In this document: positions 52,569 through 62,117 of the stretch, piece after piece
Layout: the number at the start of each line of letters is the position of its first letter
Numbering within the stretch: the stretch's first letter is position 1
Origin: Paenibacillus sp. EZ-K15
GTDB taxonomy: Bacteria; Bacillota; Bacilli; Paenibacillales; Paenibacillaceae
DNA: 64,000 bases
Reading direction: 5' to 3'
NCBI RefSeq assembly: GCF_002573715.1
Contig: NZ_PDHM01000020.1
Coordinates: 175,877-239,876, forward strand
The notes under the pieces: generated by a model
Databases searched by the model: none
Told to the model about the DNA's origin: nothing
Seen by the model: only the letters and a program-made list of their open reading frames with translations
Translations under genes and position numbers: made by a program

Positions 52569-52610
52569 GTCTACTCTTCTGAAGCTTGATTATTAAATTC
52601 GCCGAACGCG

Positions 52611-53516
52611 TTAACCTTTAATAGAGCCGATCATGACGCCTTTCTCGAAATATTTTTGCATAAACGGATAAATGAGCAGAATCGGAAGCGTTGATACGAT
52701 AATGACCCCGTACTTGATCTGATCGGCATACCGCTGGGCATATCCCCCTGCATCCCCACCTGTTCCGGCACCGCTTGAGAACACCTGGTTCGACAGCAGA
52801 ATATCCCGCAGAACGATTTGCAGCGGCTGGAGCTTCGTGTCCCGGATATAGATCAGCGCGGTGAAGAAATCATTCCAATGCCCCACCAAATAATAAAGTC
52901 CGATGACGGATACCAAGGCTTTGGACAGCGGCAAGGCCACTTTGAAGAAAAAGGTGAAGTGGGAGCAGCCGTCCATGACGGCCGCCTCATGCAGCTCCTG
53001 CGGCAGCGAGTTTTCAAAAAACGTCCGCGCAATGATCAAATAGAACACATTCACGGAGAACGGGAGAATGAACACCCAGATCGTGTTGGTCAGGCCAAGC
53101 CCCTTCATCAACAAATAGGTGGGAATCAGCCCCCCGTTGAAAAACATCGTGATCACGAAAATGAACATGATGATCCTTCTGGCGCGAAATTCCTTTCTGG
53201 ACAGCACGTAAGCCGCCGGAAGCGTGAACAGCATGTTAACCAAGGTTCCGAACACCGTGTAAAACAGCGTATTTCGGTACCCGGTCCAAATCCGCATATC
53301 CTTGAAAATCTCCTGGTAACCGAAAAAGCTGATATTTTTGGGGATAAACATAACCTTCCCCGTCGATACGAGCGTTGAGTCGCTGAACGAAGCAATGATG
53401 ATAAAGTATAGCGGATAGGCGATCAGCAGAAAAATCAAACCGCACAGAAAACCCAATGTGATTTTAAACGCTATCTCCTTGCCGTTGAAACGCGTTCTCG
53501 TATGTTCATGTTCCAC
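52611..53516 (-). CDS. Carbohydrate ABC transporter permease, LplC/MalG type
   Basis: A 301-residue six-helix permease with the loop HEAAVMDGCSHFTFF and C-terminus KYFEKGVMIGSIKG. The GTG at 53516 has AAGGAG eight bases upstream and is preferred over the ATG at 53540, which overlaps the stop region of the LplB gene. Third gene of the second Lpl operon. Compared with the first operon, no glycosidase follows directly. Confidence 0.9.
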   Translation of the reverse strand: MEHEHTRTRFNGKEIAFKITLGFLCGLIFLLIAYPLYFIIIASFSDSTLVSTGKVMFIPKNISFFGYQEIFKDMRIWTGYRNTLFYTVFGTLVNMLFTLPAAYVLSRKEFRARRIIMFIFVITMFFNGGLIPTYLLMKGLGLTNTIWVFILPFSVNVFYLIIARTFFENSLPQELHEAAVMDGCSHFTFFFKVALPLSKALVSVIGLYYLVGHWNDFFTALIYIRDTKLQPLQIVLRDILLSNQVFSSGAGTGGDAGGYAQRYADQIKYGVIIVSTLPILLIYPFMQKYFEKGVMIGSIKG

Positions 53517-53539
53517 AACCGTTTCTCCTTCCCCGATCA

Positions 53540-54451
53540 TTAGAATAGGCTCGTTTCCGACATTCTCTTCGATATCGTGTTCATCGCATACAAGAATACG
53601 AAATTGATGAGCGTGTTAAACAAACCGATGGCCGAAGCCAAGCTGAATTGATTGGAGATGATCCCGATTTTATAGACGTAGGTGGCAATGACCTCCGAGA
53701 CGGGAAGGTTCAGCGAATTCTGCATCAGGAATATTTTCTCGAAGCCGGTCCCGAGGATATTCCCCATACTGAGAATAAACAGGATGATGATCGTTGGAAT
53801 AAGGGCTGGAATATCGACATACCGGATCGTCTGCCATCGGCTGGCTCCATCAATTTTCGCGGCATCATACAGCTGGGGATCCACGGTGGACAAGGCTGCA
53901 AGATAGATAATGCTGTTCCAGCCGCAGTGCTGCCATATGTCGGAAAGCACATACACCGGGATAAAGGTCGAGGTGGAGGCTAACAGATTGATATGTCCCA
54001 GCCCCACCGCCTTCATGAAGTGACCGACAACTCCGGTTTCGGAGGATAGCAGCACATTCAGCATGCCGACCAGCACGATAATGGATATGAAATGGGGCAG
54101 GTATACGGTGGTCTGCATCAGCTGCTTCATTCTTTTTCTGCGGATCTGATTAAGGATGAGAGCCAATATGATCGGAGCGGGAAAGCCGAGCACGATTGTG
54201 GCCAAACTGATCAGAAACGTGTTACGCATCAAATCCGTGAACAGATAACTGTCGATGAATTGCTGAAAGTAGGCGAGCCCGCGCCACTCGCCACCAGTCA
54301 AACCTTTGCTGAAATCGTAATCCCGAAAAGCAAGCTGGATGCCGTACATCGGGATATAGTTAAACAACAGGATGACGATAATAGCCGGAAAAATCATAAT
54401 CCACAGCTGATAATCTCGTCTGAAGGTGTTCTGTCTTTTGCCGGATTCCAT
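53540..54451 (-). CDS. Carbohydrate ABC transporter permease, LplB type
   Basis: A 303-residue permease with the loop YDAAKIDGASRW. It follows the binding-protein gene by 10 bases, with GGAGGGAGG before its ATG. Partner of the LplC-type permease. The ATPase is not encoded here, as usual for this family, which shares MsmX-type ATPases. Confidence 0.9.
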   Translation of the reverse strand: MESGKRQNTFRRDYQLWIMIFPAIIVILLFNYIPMYGIQLAFRDYDFSKGLTGGEWRGLAYFQQFIDSYLFTDLMRNTFLISLATIVLGFPAPIILALILNQIRRKRMKQLMQTTVYLPHFISIIVLVGMLNVLLSSETGVVGHFMKAVGLGHINLLASTSTFIPVYVLSDIWQHCGWNSIIYLAALSTVDPQLYDAAKIDGASRWQTIRYVDIPALIPTIIILFILSMGNILGTGFEKIFLMQNSLNLPVSEVIATYVYKIGIISNQFSLASAIGLFNTLINFVFLYAMNTISKRMSETSLF

Positions 54452-54461
54452 ATCCTCCCTC

Positions 54462-56078
54462 CTAGTTTTGATTCATGTAGTCGTCATAATATTTTTGCAT
54501 AATCTCCAAGTTCTGCTTCAGGCCTGCTTTCTCGCTTTCCTTGATGTACGTGTCCCATTCGGATTCCACGCCGCCCTTGGTCACCCATTTGGCAAAGCTG
54601 GATTCCGCCAGATTCATCACGTTGGTGTTGTTCAGGCTCATGGCGTTATTGTCCATGGTGGAGTATTTAATAAACATGCCGGGAAACACGTCCTTGTCGG
54701 GATCCACGTCTAAAACGGCCTCCAGAGGCTCTGATTGTCCCAGCACCTCCTGCATATCGGTGCCGAGCGTCAGCTTCAAGGAATCTGGGATATAAAATGC
54801 GCCGTTGTCCGCCATCGTTGAGGTCCATTTCCATGTGCCCGGATCCATCTTGGCATCGGCAGGAGGCAGAACGGCATATGTACCGTCTCCGTTATCTTTA
54901 ATATTCGGACCGATGGATCCGAACAGCACTTGCATACCCACCTCGGGCGCATAGAGCTCGTTGATGAATTTCATGGCCGCTTCCTTGTTCTTGGTCTTAG
55001 CGGACATGACGATATGGTTAGGTCCATAGTTCAGGGAGTAATGATCATAGCTCCAGGACAGCTTCCCTGCATAATCTGCCGATACTTTCATCGGCGGCAT
55101 GGAAGCATACTGCGGTGCCAACTGCTCGCCGAAACGGTCGGACGCCACCCATCCCCAGGTGAAGCCGACCTTGGCCGTGTCCCCTTCGCCGCGCGCAATG
55201 GATTGATATTTCGTATAATCATGGGTGAACACTTCCGGGTTAATCAGCCCCGCCTTGTACAGCTTGTTAAGGAATATAACCATCGTTTTGTACCGTTCAT
55301 CCGTCAGGAAGTTCTTCACTTGACCGTCCTCCACGAAATAGCCCTGTCCGCTCCCATCGGTCAGCGTAATGCCCATGCTCCCCAAGAGTACCGCAGGGTT
55401 AAAATATCCGCCGATGCCTCCCGGCCAATCCATCGGAATCTCGTCATGGGGATCGCCATTGCCGTTCGCATCCTTCTCTTTGAAGGCAACGAGCACTTCA
55501 TACAGCTCATCCCATGTCGTCGGCATGCTCAGTCCGAGGTGATCCAGCCACTGCTGGTTAATGAATTGCCTGCTGGCGGAAGCCGGCCAGAACCGCTGAT
55601 ATTTCGGGAGACCGTAGATTTTTCCGTCCGACTGCGTTGCAATCACTTTTGTATCTGGTTTTTCATTAAACATGTTCTGTACGTTGGGTGCCTGATCAAG
55701 CATGCCGGACAGATCCCGGAAGAGCCCCTGGAACTGCGCGAAGTCGGCATCCGTAATCACGTTCGGACCGATAAACAGATCCGGTATATCCCCGCTGGCT
55801 AGCATCGTCCCTTTCTTCTGTCCCCAGTCCGCGGTAATCTCCTGCCATTCGATGTCCACGCCCGCCGTCTCCTCAACCTTTTGCAGCCATTCCATTTCAG
55901 CCAGCGGCTTCGTAAGCGGATGCTTGGTAATGATGGCAGTGAGCTTTACTTTTTTGCCTGTTTGATCTCCGGGTGTTTCGGCCGATTCGTTAGCGTCACC
56001 TCCGCCCCCGCTGCATCCTGCTAACAATAATGCAGAGACGACGATAAGCGAGATGAAAACGTTTACCCTTTTCTTCAT
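54462..56078 (-). CDS. Extracellular solute-binding lipoprotein, LplA type
   Basis: A 538-residue binding lipoprotein with lipobox LLAGC (Cys22) and an aromatic-rich ligand region. AGGAGG seven bases before the ATG. First gene of the second Lpl operon, directly downstream of the gene for a membrane-bound AraC sensor, the standard arrangement in which the sensor activates the importer on detecting the sugar. Confidence 0.92.
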   Translation of the reverse strand: MKKRVNVFISLIVVSALLLAGCSGGGGDANESAETPGDQTGKKVKLTAIITKHPLTKPLAEMEWLQKVEETAGVDIEWQEITADWGQKKGTMLASGDIPDLFIGPNVITDADFAQFQGLFRDLSGMLDQAPNVQNMFNEKPDTKVIATQSDGKIYGLPKYQRFWPASASRQFINQQWLDHLGLSMPTTWDELYEVLVAFKEKDANGNGDPHDEIPMDWPGGIGGYFNPAVLLGSMGITLTDGSGQGYFVEDGQVKNFLTDERYKTMVIFLNKLYKAGLINPEVFTHDYTKYQSIARGEGDTAKVGFTWGWVASDRFGEQLAPQYASMPPMKVSADYAGKLSWSYDHYSLNYGPNHIVMSAKTKNKEAAMKFINELYAPEVGMQVLFGSIGPNIKDNGDGTYAVLPPADAKMDPGTWKWTSTMADNGAFYIPDSLKLTLGTDMQEVLGQSEPLEAVLDVDPDKDVFPGMFIKYSTMDNNAMSLNNTNVMNLAESSFAKWVTKGGVESEWDTYIKESEKAGLKQNLEIMQKYYDDYMNQN

Positions 56079-56376
56079 TCCATTACCTCCTGATTTGGTT
56101 TGTTGGTCTGGTCCATTCTAGTCCATGGGGGAATGCGGCCATGTCTTGGCCTTGCCTTGGGACACATTTCACTCTAAACGGAGGGGAAGAGCCCCGTAAA
56201 CGAACAGTTTTTTAAGCATCCTCATTTTTTGAAAGCGCTTATAATTAAAGGGGTGAAAGTGCAACCAGTCCGGATCGCTACAGGGAATTCAAATATTGTA
56301 TATGTTCAAAAATTGAAGCTGCTCCGCTTTAAGAAAGCGCTGGCACAAGAAGCGTATAACGAAAAAAGTTTACAAA
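56079..56376. other. Promoter region of the second Lpl operon
   Basis: About 300 bases without a gene; AT-rich, with a cre-like site at 56230-56243. No clear -35/-10 pair could be fixed by eye. Confidence 0.5.
56230..56243. promoter_or_regulatory. cre-like site of the second Lpl operon
   Basis: TGAAAGCGCTTATA resembles the catabolite control element (two mismatches at the 3' end), 150 bases upstream of the binding-protein gene. Confidence 0.4.
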
Positions 56377-56414
56377 AGACCGCTGTAAGCTGCCTTATTC
56401 GGCATCAGCGGTCT
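56377..56414 (-). terminator. Terminator of the AraC sensor gene
   Basis: AAGACCGCT/AGCGGTCTT with inner TGCC/GGCA, followed on the minus strand by TTTTG. Confidence 0.7.
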
Positions 56415-56418
56415 TCGT

Positions 56419-58692
56419 TTATGCTTTATGCGTATTTCGATATTGACCGGGCGTCGTGCCCACCATCTTTTTGAAGGAACGGATAAAACTCGAGGTGTTG
56501 GTGTATCCGACCTGTTGGGAAATGGATTCGAGGGTCTCCTCGCTGTCCCGCAGAAGCTGTATGGATTTCTGGATGCGAAGCTGGTCGATATACTCCTTGA
56601 AATTTTGCCCCATCGTTTTCTTGAAGTGATGGCTGAAGTTGGAGACTGACATATCAAAATAATCGGCCATCATCTGCAGCGAGCAGTTTGGATCCATTCC
56701 TTTCTCCGCTATGAGGGACAGAATCTCTTCCTGCGTTGCCGTACGGGACACGGGGAGCGTTTCGCTGATCATATCGCACAGCTTGGCATAACTCTCCCTG
56801 ATAATCCCGATCATCTGCTCCAGCGTATAGCGGTGGTTAAATGCCGCCTCGGTTAGCCGCAGCAGGCTCTGGTCGTCATGATTGAACCGCTGGAGGCCGT
56901 TGAAGATGACGGTAACCGTATTGAGGTACACGCTCCGTATCATATGCGGGGGCAGGCTGTCATTGCTTAAGTAACCGATCATTCGCTCCGCTAAAGAGGA
57001 CAGCATGCCCGCATCGTTCTTGAGGATCGCAAGCTCGAGGGATTGCAGGATTTCGGCAAAATAGGAGACGGCTCCAGTTTGGGGGACCTCGAGGTTGTCA
57101 AAGACCAGCACGGTCCCGGTCTTCCGGATGCGCAGAAACTCCGCTGTGCGGAGCGCCTGCAGGTAGGAGAGATGGAGGTCCACGGGCGATTGGGCTGCGC
57201 TAGGCTTGCCGATGCCAATCGCCGTCTGTTGGCCCGTACGCTCCAAGATTTCTTCCTGTAGTTGCTCTAGGCAGGATTTGATAGGGAAATCGTCTGCATG
57301 AGAGCACACCAGAATCAATTCCTGCTGATAGATGCTCTTGAAGAAGTAGCCTTGGGCAGCATCAGGCAGCAGTCCCTCATCATCCCGGCAGCAAGCCAAT
57401 ATCTTGTCCATCCCTACTCCGTCCGCTTCACAGCATAATACGGCAACCGTGAAGTTATCATGATGAAACCGGATGCCGACCCTGCGGGCTTCCTGTTCAA
57501 AGTTCTCCCAGTCTGGAATATGCCCACTCACCAGCTCAAACAGCAAGTTATCCCGCATAATCGGCAAAGAGCCCCTCACATGCTCGTCCAGCTTGCTGTT
57601 AGCCTGCGAAAGCTCCTCCAACGTATACTTGATCGTGTCAATCTCATTCATCGGTTTTCGCTCCTGTGGTTCAAACACATGTACGGCAAGATCAACCAGA
57701 CGGCGAATTGGCTGGTAGTTCTTCCGGATGGATACGTAGATGATGAACACTTCAAGCAGCAGGATCAGCCCGACAAGGATGGCTGTATTCAGTTGAATCG
57801 TCCGAATGCCCTGCAGGGACTTAGATACCGGCAGCAAACTCACGTATTTCCAGCCATTCTTATCCGAAACGGAGAACGACACCAGATAGTCCGTTCCGCT
57901 GATTTGGTAAATGCCCGAAGAAGAAGCTGACTCCTCCCCTATGCCGTGCACAAGCTTCCTGAAATCATCGGAGGATTGGTATGACGTATCATTGGAGGAT
58001 ACCAATCGCCTTCCCTGGCCGTCTAACACAAAAAAATCGCCGCTATAGGTTTCCGAAACGGACTTCATCATCCGGACAATCGTATCCTCCCTGACCATGA
58101 TCATGACGGCCCCGGGGGAATTCGAGCCTCCTACCGGCAGCGGCTGTACAAAGGTCAGCATTCTGACCCGGTTATTCCCGGGCACAACTACATTCTCCAC
58201 AGGCCTGACGATAGGGGAACTAAGATCATTCAGGGTCTGGATCATATCTTCGTGCGCCCAGTTTTCATAATAGTAACCGACACCCGGAATGGAGAGGTCA
58301 TCCAGACTGTATGCGCTTCCAGTTTTGGAAAACAAATAACCGATGTTCTTCACATACAGCAAGGTGTTGTAAATAAAAGCATCGGTTGCATTGTATTTTT
58401 TCATCTCATTGGCAATAAGCACCCGCTGGTAGTCGCTTTCCTCCGCCTTATACATTTTGAATTCCCGGTTCTGCACCAGCTCAAACGGCAGATTGTACAC
58501 ATACCTTGTAAACGTATCCATCGATGTCATGAACTGCTCCGTAATATGCGCATTCCAGTCCATTTCCTTCTCTTTCACCACTTCCGCCGAATAGGGATAG
58601 TAATAGCACAGGATGACGATCACGGGAAACATCAGTACAAGCAAATAGGAAATCAACAATTTTGTCAGCAGGTTAATCTTATGGATTCGCAA
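56419..58692 (-). CDS. Membrane-bound AraC-family sensor regulator (YesS-like)
   Basis: A 757-residue one-component regulator: membrane helix at about 12-32, an extracellular sensor domain (about 35-290), second membrane helix (about 295-315), a cytoplasmic linker region, and C-terminal AraC double helix-turn-helix (about 655-755, IQLLRDSEETLESISQQVGY and ending TPGQYRN). TTG start ten bases after GGAGG. Upstream of the Lpl operon on the same strand; it probably senses the sugar or the loaded binding protein at the surface and activates the importer. Confidence 0.9.
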   Translation of the reverse strand: MRIHKINLLTKLLISYLLVLMFPVIVILCYYYPYSAEVVKEKEMDWNAHITEQFMTSMDTFTRYVYNLPFELVQNREFKMYKAEESDYQRVLIANEMKKYNATDAFIYNTLLYVKNIGYLFSKTGSAYSLDDLSIPGVGYYYENWAHEDMIQTLNDLSSPIVRPVENVVVPGNNRVRMLTFVQPLPVGGSNSPGAVMIMVREDTIVRMMKSVSETYSGDFFVLDGQGRRLVSSNDTSYQSSDDFRKLVHGIGEESASSSGIYQISGTDYLVSFSVSDKNGWKYVSLLPVSKSLQGIRTIQLNTAILVGLILLLEVFIIYVSIRKNYQPIRRLVDLAVHVFEPQERKPMNEIDTIKYTLEELSQANSKLDEHVRGSLPIMRDNLLFELVSGHIPDWENFEQEARRVGIRFHHDNFTVAVLCCEADGVGMDKILACCRDDEGLLPDAAQGYFFKSIYQQELILVCSHADDFPIKSCLEQLQEEILERTGQQTAIGIGKPSAAQSPVDLHLSYLQALRTAEFLRIRKTGTVLVFDNLEVPQTGAVSYFAEILQSLELAILKNDAGMLSSLAERMIGYLSNDSLPPHMIRSVYLNTVTVIFNGLQRFNHDDQSLLRLTEAAFNHRYTLEQMIGIIRESYAKLCDMISETLPVSRTATQEEILSLIAEKGMDPNCSLQMMADYFDMSVSNFSHHFKKTMGQNFKEYIDQLRIQKSIQLLRDSEETLESISQQVGYTNTSSFIRSFKKMVGTTPGQYRNTHKA

Positions 58693-58765
58693 GCGGCGAC
58701 CACCTCCCTATCCTTCATACCCAATCTGAAAATGTTATCTATAAGAATACGTAATTTTCAAAAAA

Positions 58766-58811
58766 AAGAAAACTCATTTCCTGTGTTAAACCTTTGGAAA
58801 TGAGTTTTTTG
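58766..58811. terminator. Bidirectional terminator
   Basis: AACTCATTTCC pairs with GGAAATGAGTT around a 14-base loop, with A-rich and T-rich flanks on both sides; serves at least the HxlR gene on the minus strand. Confidence 0.75.
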
Positions 58812-58838
58812 ATATGTGTACTATTTTTGTGGCAGCAG

Positions 58839-59183
58839 TCAAGAGGATTGTTCCACTCCCCATTTTTCGGCCCACTTCTCCATCTCTTTCAAAGAATCCA
58901 GGAAGTCCAATCCCTTGTCGGTCAATGAATATTCCACGGATACCGGAACGGTAGGGAATACCTCACGTCTTACGATACCGTTTGCTTCCAAATGCCGCAG
59001 CACATCCGTTAAGGATTGCGTCTTGATGATAGCTGCATCCCGATGAAGCTGATTAAAACGTTTCGCTCCTTGAGCTAATTGCGCGATGACAAGAAACGCC
59101 CATTTGGCTCCAAGAATTTGCAGCACTGAGCAGATATGATTGAACGCCGGCGTTTCCTGAAAGTCTTCTCTAACCGGTTCCAC
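58839..59183 (-). CDS. HxlR-family transcriptional regulator
   Basis: A 114-residue HxlR winged helix protein (CSVLQILGAKWAFLVIAQL, then KTQSLTDVLRHLEANGIVRR and VEYSLTDKG). The usual Cys near the N-terminus is present (HICSVL), a possible redox sensor. GTG start at 59183. It is divergent from the MFS exporter and probably regulates it through the 21-bp palindrome between them. Confidence 0.88.
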   Translation of the reverse strand: MEPVREDFQETPAFNHICSVLQILGAKWAFLVIAQLAQGAKRFNQLHRDAAIIKTQSLTDVLRHLEANGIVRREVFPTVPVSVEYSLTDKGLDFLDSLKEMEKWAEKWGVEQSS

Positions 59184-59197
59184 AGCCTCACCCCATC

Positions 59198-59218
59198 ACT
59201 AACTAATCGTAAGTTAGT
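59198..59218. promoter_or_regulatory. Palindromic operator between the HxlR and MFS genes
   Basis: ACTAACT and AGTTAGT, perfect 7-bp arms around seven bases, 15 bases upstream of the HxlR start. Likely HxlR site. Confidence 0.6.
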
Positions 59219-59381
59219 CTAAATGATTGGATAATATCCAAATACTTTGCCTTCTTACATAATATATGCGTCTTACTTATAATACAAACACAAAGAGATT
59301 TCAAGTTATACCAACCCGTTTGCGGCATGTGCTAGCCATGATCGCAGAGGTATTGATTTGCTAACGAAGGGATGAATGGAT

Positions 59382-60557
59382 ATGAATCGATTTACGATAT
59401 ATTTATTGGCGCTTGGGGTTTTTCTTACTGCCACCTCGGAACTGGTCGTCTCGGGTATTCTGTATGCGATCGCAGACGATCTTCATATTTCCTTGGCCTT
59501 TGCCGGCCAGCTGATTACCGCTTATTCGCTTGCTTTTGCGATCGGAACACCGTTTCTGGTCTCGCTCACCGCTCGGTTCAACCGTAAAAAGGTGCTGCTG
59601 GGCTCGCTGCTGCTGTTCATTGCCGGCAGTCTCGTTTCCTATTTCAGCACCGAAGTATGGATGCTCATGGGTTCCCGCGTCATTCTGGGGGTAGGCTCAG
59701 GCGTCTATCTCGTTGCCGCAATGGGGACAGCAGCCAAGCTGGTATCACCGGATACGTTAGGCCGTGCCATCGGCACCATCGTGCTAGGTTTCAGCAGCGC
59801 CATGGTGCTGGGCGTACCGATCGGAATATGGCTCACGAATCTGCTGAACTGGCAATCGATCTTTCTGCTGCTGGCTCTGCTCAGTCTGCTGGTCGCCTTT
59901 GTCCTGATCAGACTCCTGCCAGATGTTGAAGGGGACGCTCCTGTTCCCTTTCACCAGCAATTCAAAGTGCTGGGGAGCGCCGTAATCGTGAGCGCGCTGC
60001 TGCTTACGTTCTTCCGGGAATCCGGCAACTCGGTACTGTTCACGTATGTTACGCCATTTATCCAGGATATCTTCCATATCGCTCCGTCAGGCATCAGTAT
60101 CATTATGCTCGGCTTTGGACTATTTGGAGCGATCGGCTCGAGGCTCGGCGGATATGGGGTCGACCGGTTTGGGCCTGCGAAAGTGATTACCCTCAGCACG
60201 CTCATTCATATCGCGGTTTTCGCACTTCTTCCGCTGCTCTCAGGCCAATCGTTTATAGGACTCGGGCTGATGGGAATCATGGTGCTGTCCATGTTTGCGG
60301 CAGGTCCGGCGGTCCAGAGTTATTTTATCCAGCAGGCACCGGGCTCCTCCAATCTGATTCTCAGCTTAAACACCTCCATTGTGCACCTCGGGTTAGCCGC
60401 AGGCGCGGGTGCGGGAGGCTTCATGGTCAATACGACATTCACGCTTCAATATCATCCATGGCTCGGTGGATTCGTGCTCGCGCTTGGACTGGCTGCAGGA
60501 CTGGTCAGCTTCTCGGCTGGACGGAAGTCGCCGATTTCCATACCGAAATCAGCCTGA
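59382..60557 (+). CDS. MFS exporter, DHA1 type
   Basis: A 391-residue twelve-helix transporter of the major facilitator superfamily (drug:H+ antiporter 1, YdhP/AraJ-like), with the loop-2 motif FNRKKVLLG and the helix 5 motif SAMVLGVPIG. The ATG at 59382 is ten bases after GGG; ATG 59376 is the alternative. Probable multidrug or metabolite efflux, controlled by the divergent HxlR regulator. Confidence 0.9.
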   Translation: MNRFTIYLLALGVFLTATSELVVSGILYAIADDLHISLAFAGQLITAYSLAFAIGTPFLVSLTARFNRKKVLLGSLLLFIAGSLVSYFSTEVWMLMGSRVILGVGSGVYLVAAMGTAAKLVSPDTLGRAIGTIVLGFSSAMVLGVPIGIWLTNLLNWQSIFLLLALLSLLVAFVLIRLLPDVEGDAPVPFHQQFKVLGSAVIVSALLLTFFRESGNSVLFTYVTPFIQDIFHIAPSGISIIMLGFGLFGAIGSRLGGYGVDRFGPAKVITLSTLIHIAVFALLPLLSGQSFIGLGLMGIMVLSMFAAGPAVQSYFIQQAPGSSNLILSLNTSIVHLGLAAGAGAGGFMVNTTFTLQYHPWLGGFVLALGLAAGLVSFSAGRKSPISIPKSA

Positions 60558-60714
60558 CCTCGCCTGCTCCGCCATAGGGGTTTAGCGCAAGCCGCCCTGC
60601 CAGCGGGCGGCTTGCATCTGCTGATTCATAAAATGGGCTCACGGATGTTTGCCCATGGGCATAACGTGTGTTATGGGTCAACGCCTATTACATTATGAAG
60701 GGCAGGAATCAATA

Positions 60715-61617
60715 GTGGCGGTCTCTTATATGGATTTCACCTCACCCTCCGTTCGGTATACTTACGATATGAGCAATAACCCTTTTTTCAAAAAAGATAG
60801 TCAAAATTACATTAATTCTCTCTCCGTAAAAGAATTGAACACGCTCGGCAACGCTTCCCTGCTGGATATATACCTCAGTACCGGAAACGTAGTGGAGCCG
60901 CATATCCATCAGAATGCAACGGAGCTGGTATATGTCGTTTCCGGCTCAGCCATCGTCTCCCTTGTCAATCCGTTTACGAAAGAGCTGCTGAACTTCACGG
61001 TAACGCCGGGTCAGGTTGCGCTTGTGCCCCAAGGCTGGTGGCATTATGAAATGGCGACGGTTGACAACACGCACCTGATCGCGGTCTTTGACGCACCGGT
61101 GCCTGAGTTTATTGGAGGCTCGGATCTTTTGAGATTGACGCCGGCCAGCGTGTTCGCTCACACCTACTGCCTGGATGAAGCCAAAGTCAAGGATACCCTG
61201 GCTCCGATTACCGATACGGTTATCATCGGCCCGCCCAACAACTGCTCGCAGCAAGGGCAGATGAAACATCCTCAACATTCGTCACATCAAAATCAGTACT
61301 ATTATCATCAAGAAACATCTGGTAATCGAGACTATGAGCTTCTTCAGAAGCAGCAGCAGCAGCAATATCAGCAACAGCAGCTGCAATTTCAGCAGCAGCA
61401 ACAGCAACCGATGTTCCAGCAGCAATTTCAAGCTCAGGATCAACCGCAGCATGGAGCATATGCTGCTGAACCGCAGCGAACACCAACTCCATCACAAGAA
61501 CAATTCCGTTCACAACAGCAGTTACAAGAACAACAGCGTCAGCAATTCATCCAACAGCAACGGCAGCTGCCATTCTTACAGCGCCAGCTGATTGGAAATG
61601 GCTGGGATCAATTCTGA
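60715..61617 (+). CDS. Cupin protein with a glutamine-rich C-terminal tail
   Basis: A 300-residue protein. A cupin domain occupies about 20-180, with HIHQNATELVYVVSG holding His and Glu metal ligands and the second motif PGQVALVPQGWWHYE. The last 100 residues are extremely rich in Gln, with runs of five to six (LLQKQQQQQ, QLQFQQQQQQ), and end RQLIGNGWDQF. The GTG at 60715 with AGGA seven bases upstream is chosen; an ATG at 60649 has no ribosome site. Such tailed cupins occur in Bacillus and Paenibacillus, possibly in the spore or cell surface. Function unknown. Confidence 0.75.
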   Translation: MAVSYMDFTSPSVRYTYDMSNNPFFKKDSQNYINSLSVKELNTLGNASLLDIYLSTGNVVEPHIHQNATELVYVVSGSAIVSLVNPFTKELLNFTVTPGQVALVPQGWWHYEMATVDNTHLIAVFDAPVPEFIGGSDLLRLTPASVFAHTYCLDEAKVKDTLAPITDTVIIGPPNNCSQQGQMKHPQHSSHQNQYYYHQETSGNRDYELLQKQQQQQYQQQQLQFQQQQQQPMFQQQFQAQDQPQHGAYAAEPQRTPTPSQEQFRSQQQLQEQQRQQFIQQQRQLPFLQRQLIGNGWDQF

Positions 61618-61651
61618 TCAACCCTTTGGTGATTATAGGCCCTCGAACGCC

Positions 61652-61698
61652 ATACGCAGCATCACTGACGAACAGTGATGCTGCGTATTTCTTTTTTA
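61652..61698 (+). terminator. Terminator of the glutamine-rich cupin gene
   Basis: A perfect 16-bp stem (ATACGCAGCATCACTG with its complement) around ACGAA, followed by TTCTTTTTT. Confidence 0.9.
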
Positions 61699-61710
61699 TA
61701 TGGAATTATA

Positions 61711-62005
61711 TTATTTAGGAAGACCGGATGCTCCCCTTATTTTCAGCTTCCGGCACGTAATGTTCTCAGGCCGTGTAACCGAAATGGACCACTGAATGCC
61801 CGATGTCAAATTCACCAGGCTTAAATAATATCCATGTCCTGCGCCTGTATCGATCCCCAGCTTGCCATCGCCATACCAGGGCTCCTCTGGCGGTACACCC
61901 AGACGAAACGTAGTAGTGTGTCCGAAAACAATCGTTTTATCCATATAACGCGGCGACTGATGAAACGGTGCACGGATCTCCGTCAATTCTTCGGGCTTTG
62001 GGCGT
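61711..62005 (-). pseudogene. C-terminal remnant of a serine/threonine phosphatase-like gene
   Basis: About 95 codons reading ELTEIRAPFHQSPRYMDKTI, VFGHTTTFRLG and GIDTGAGHGYYLSLVNLTSG resemble the C-terminal half of PPP-type metallophosphatases. The N-terminal metal-binding motifs (GDxHG, GDxxDRG, GNHE) are missing; the frame runs on upstream without them. Divergent from the dipeptidase gene. Confidence 0.55.
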
Positions 62006-62117
62006 GAAAGTTTCAAGATTAATCCCGCTATATTTCGTATTCTTCGAAAAACGGTTAGAATAGTAAGGTACGGCATCCATCGAATGCCAATGTATATTGA
62101 AGGAGGATCCCTATAAC

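Noticed and set aside
61223..61591. Open frames in other phases of the glutamine-rich tail (Ser/Asn-rich and Ala-rich translations)
   Set aside because: They are by-products of the CAG/CAA repeats in other frames.
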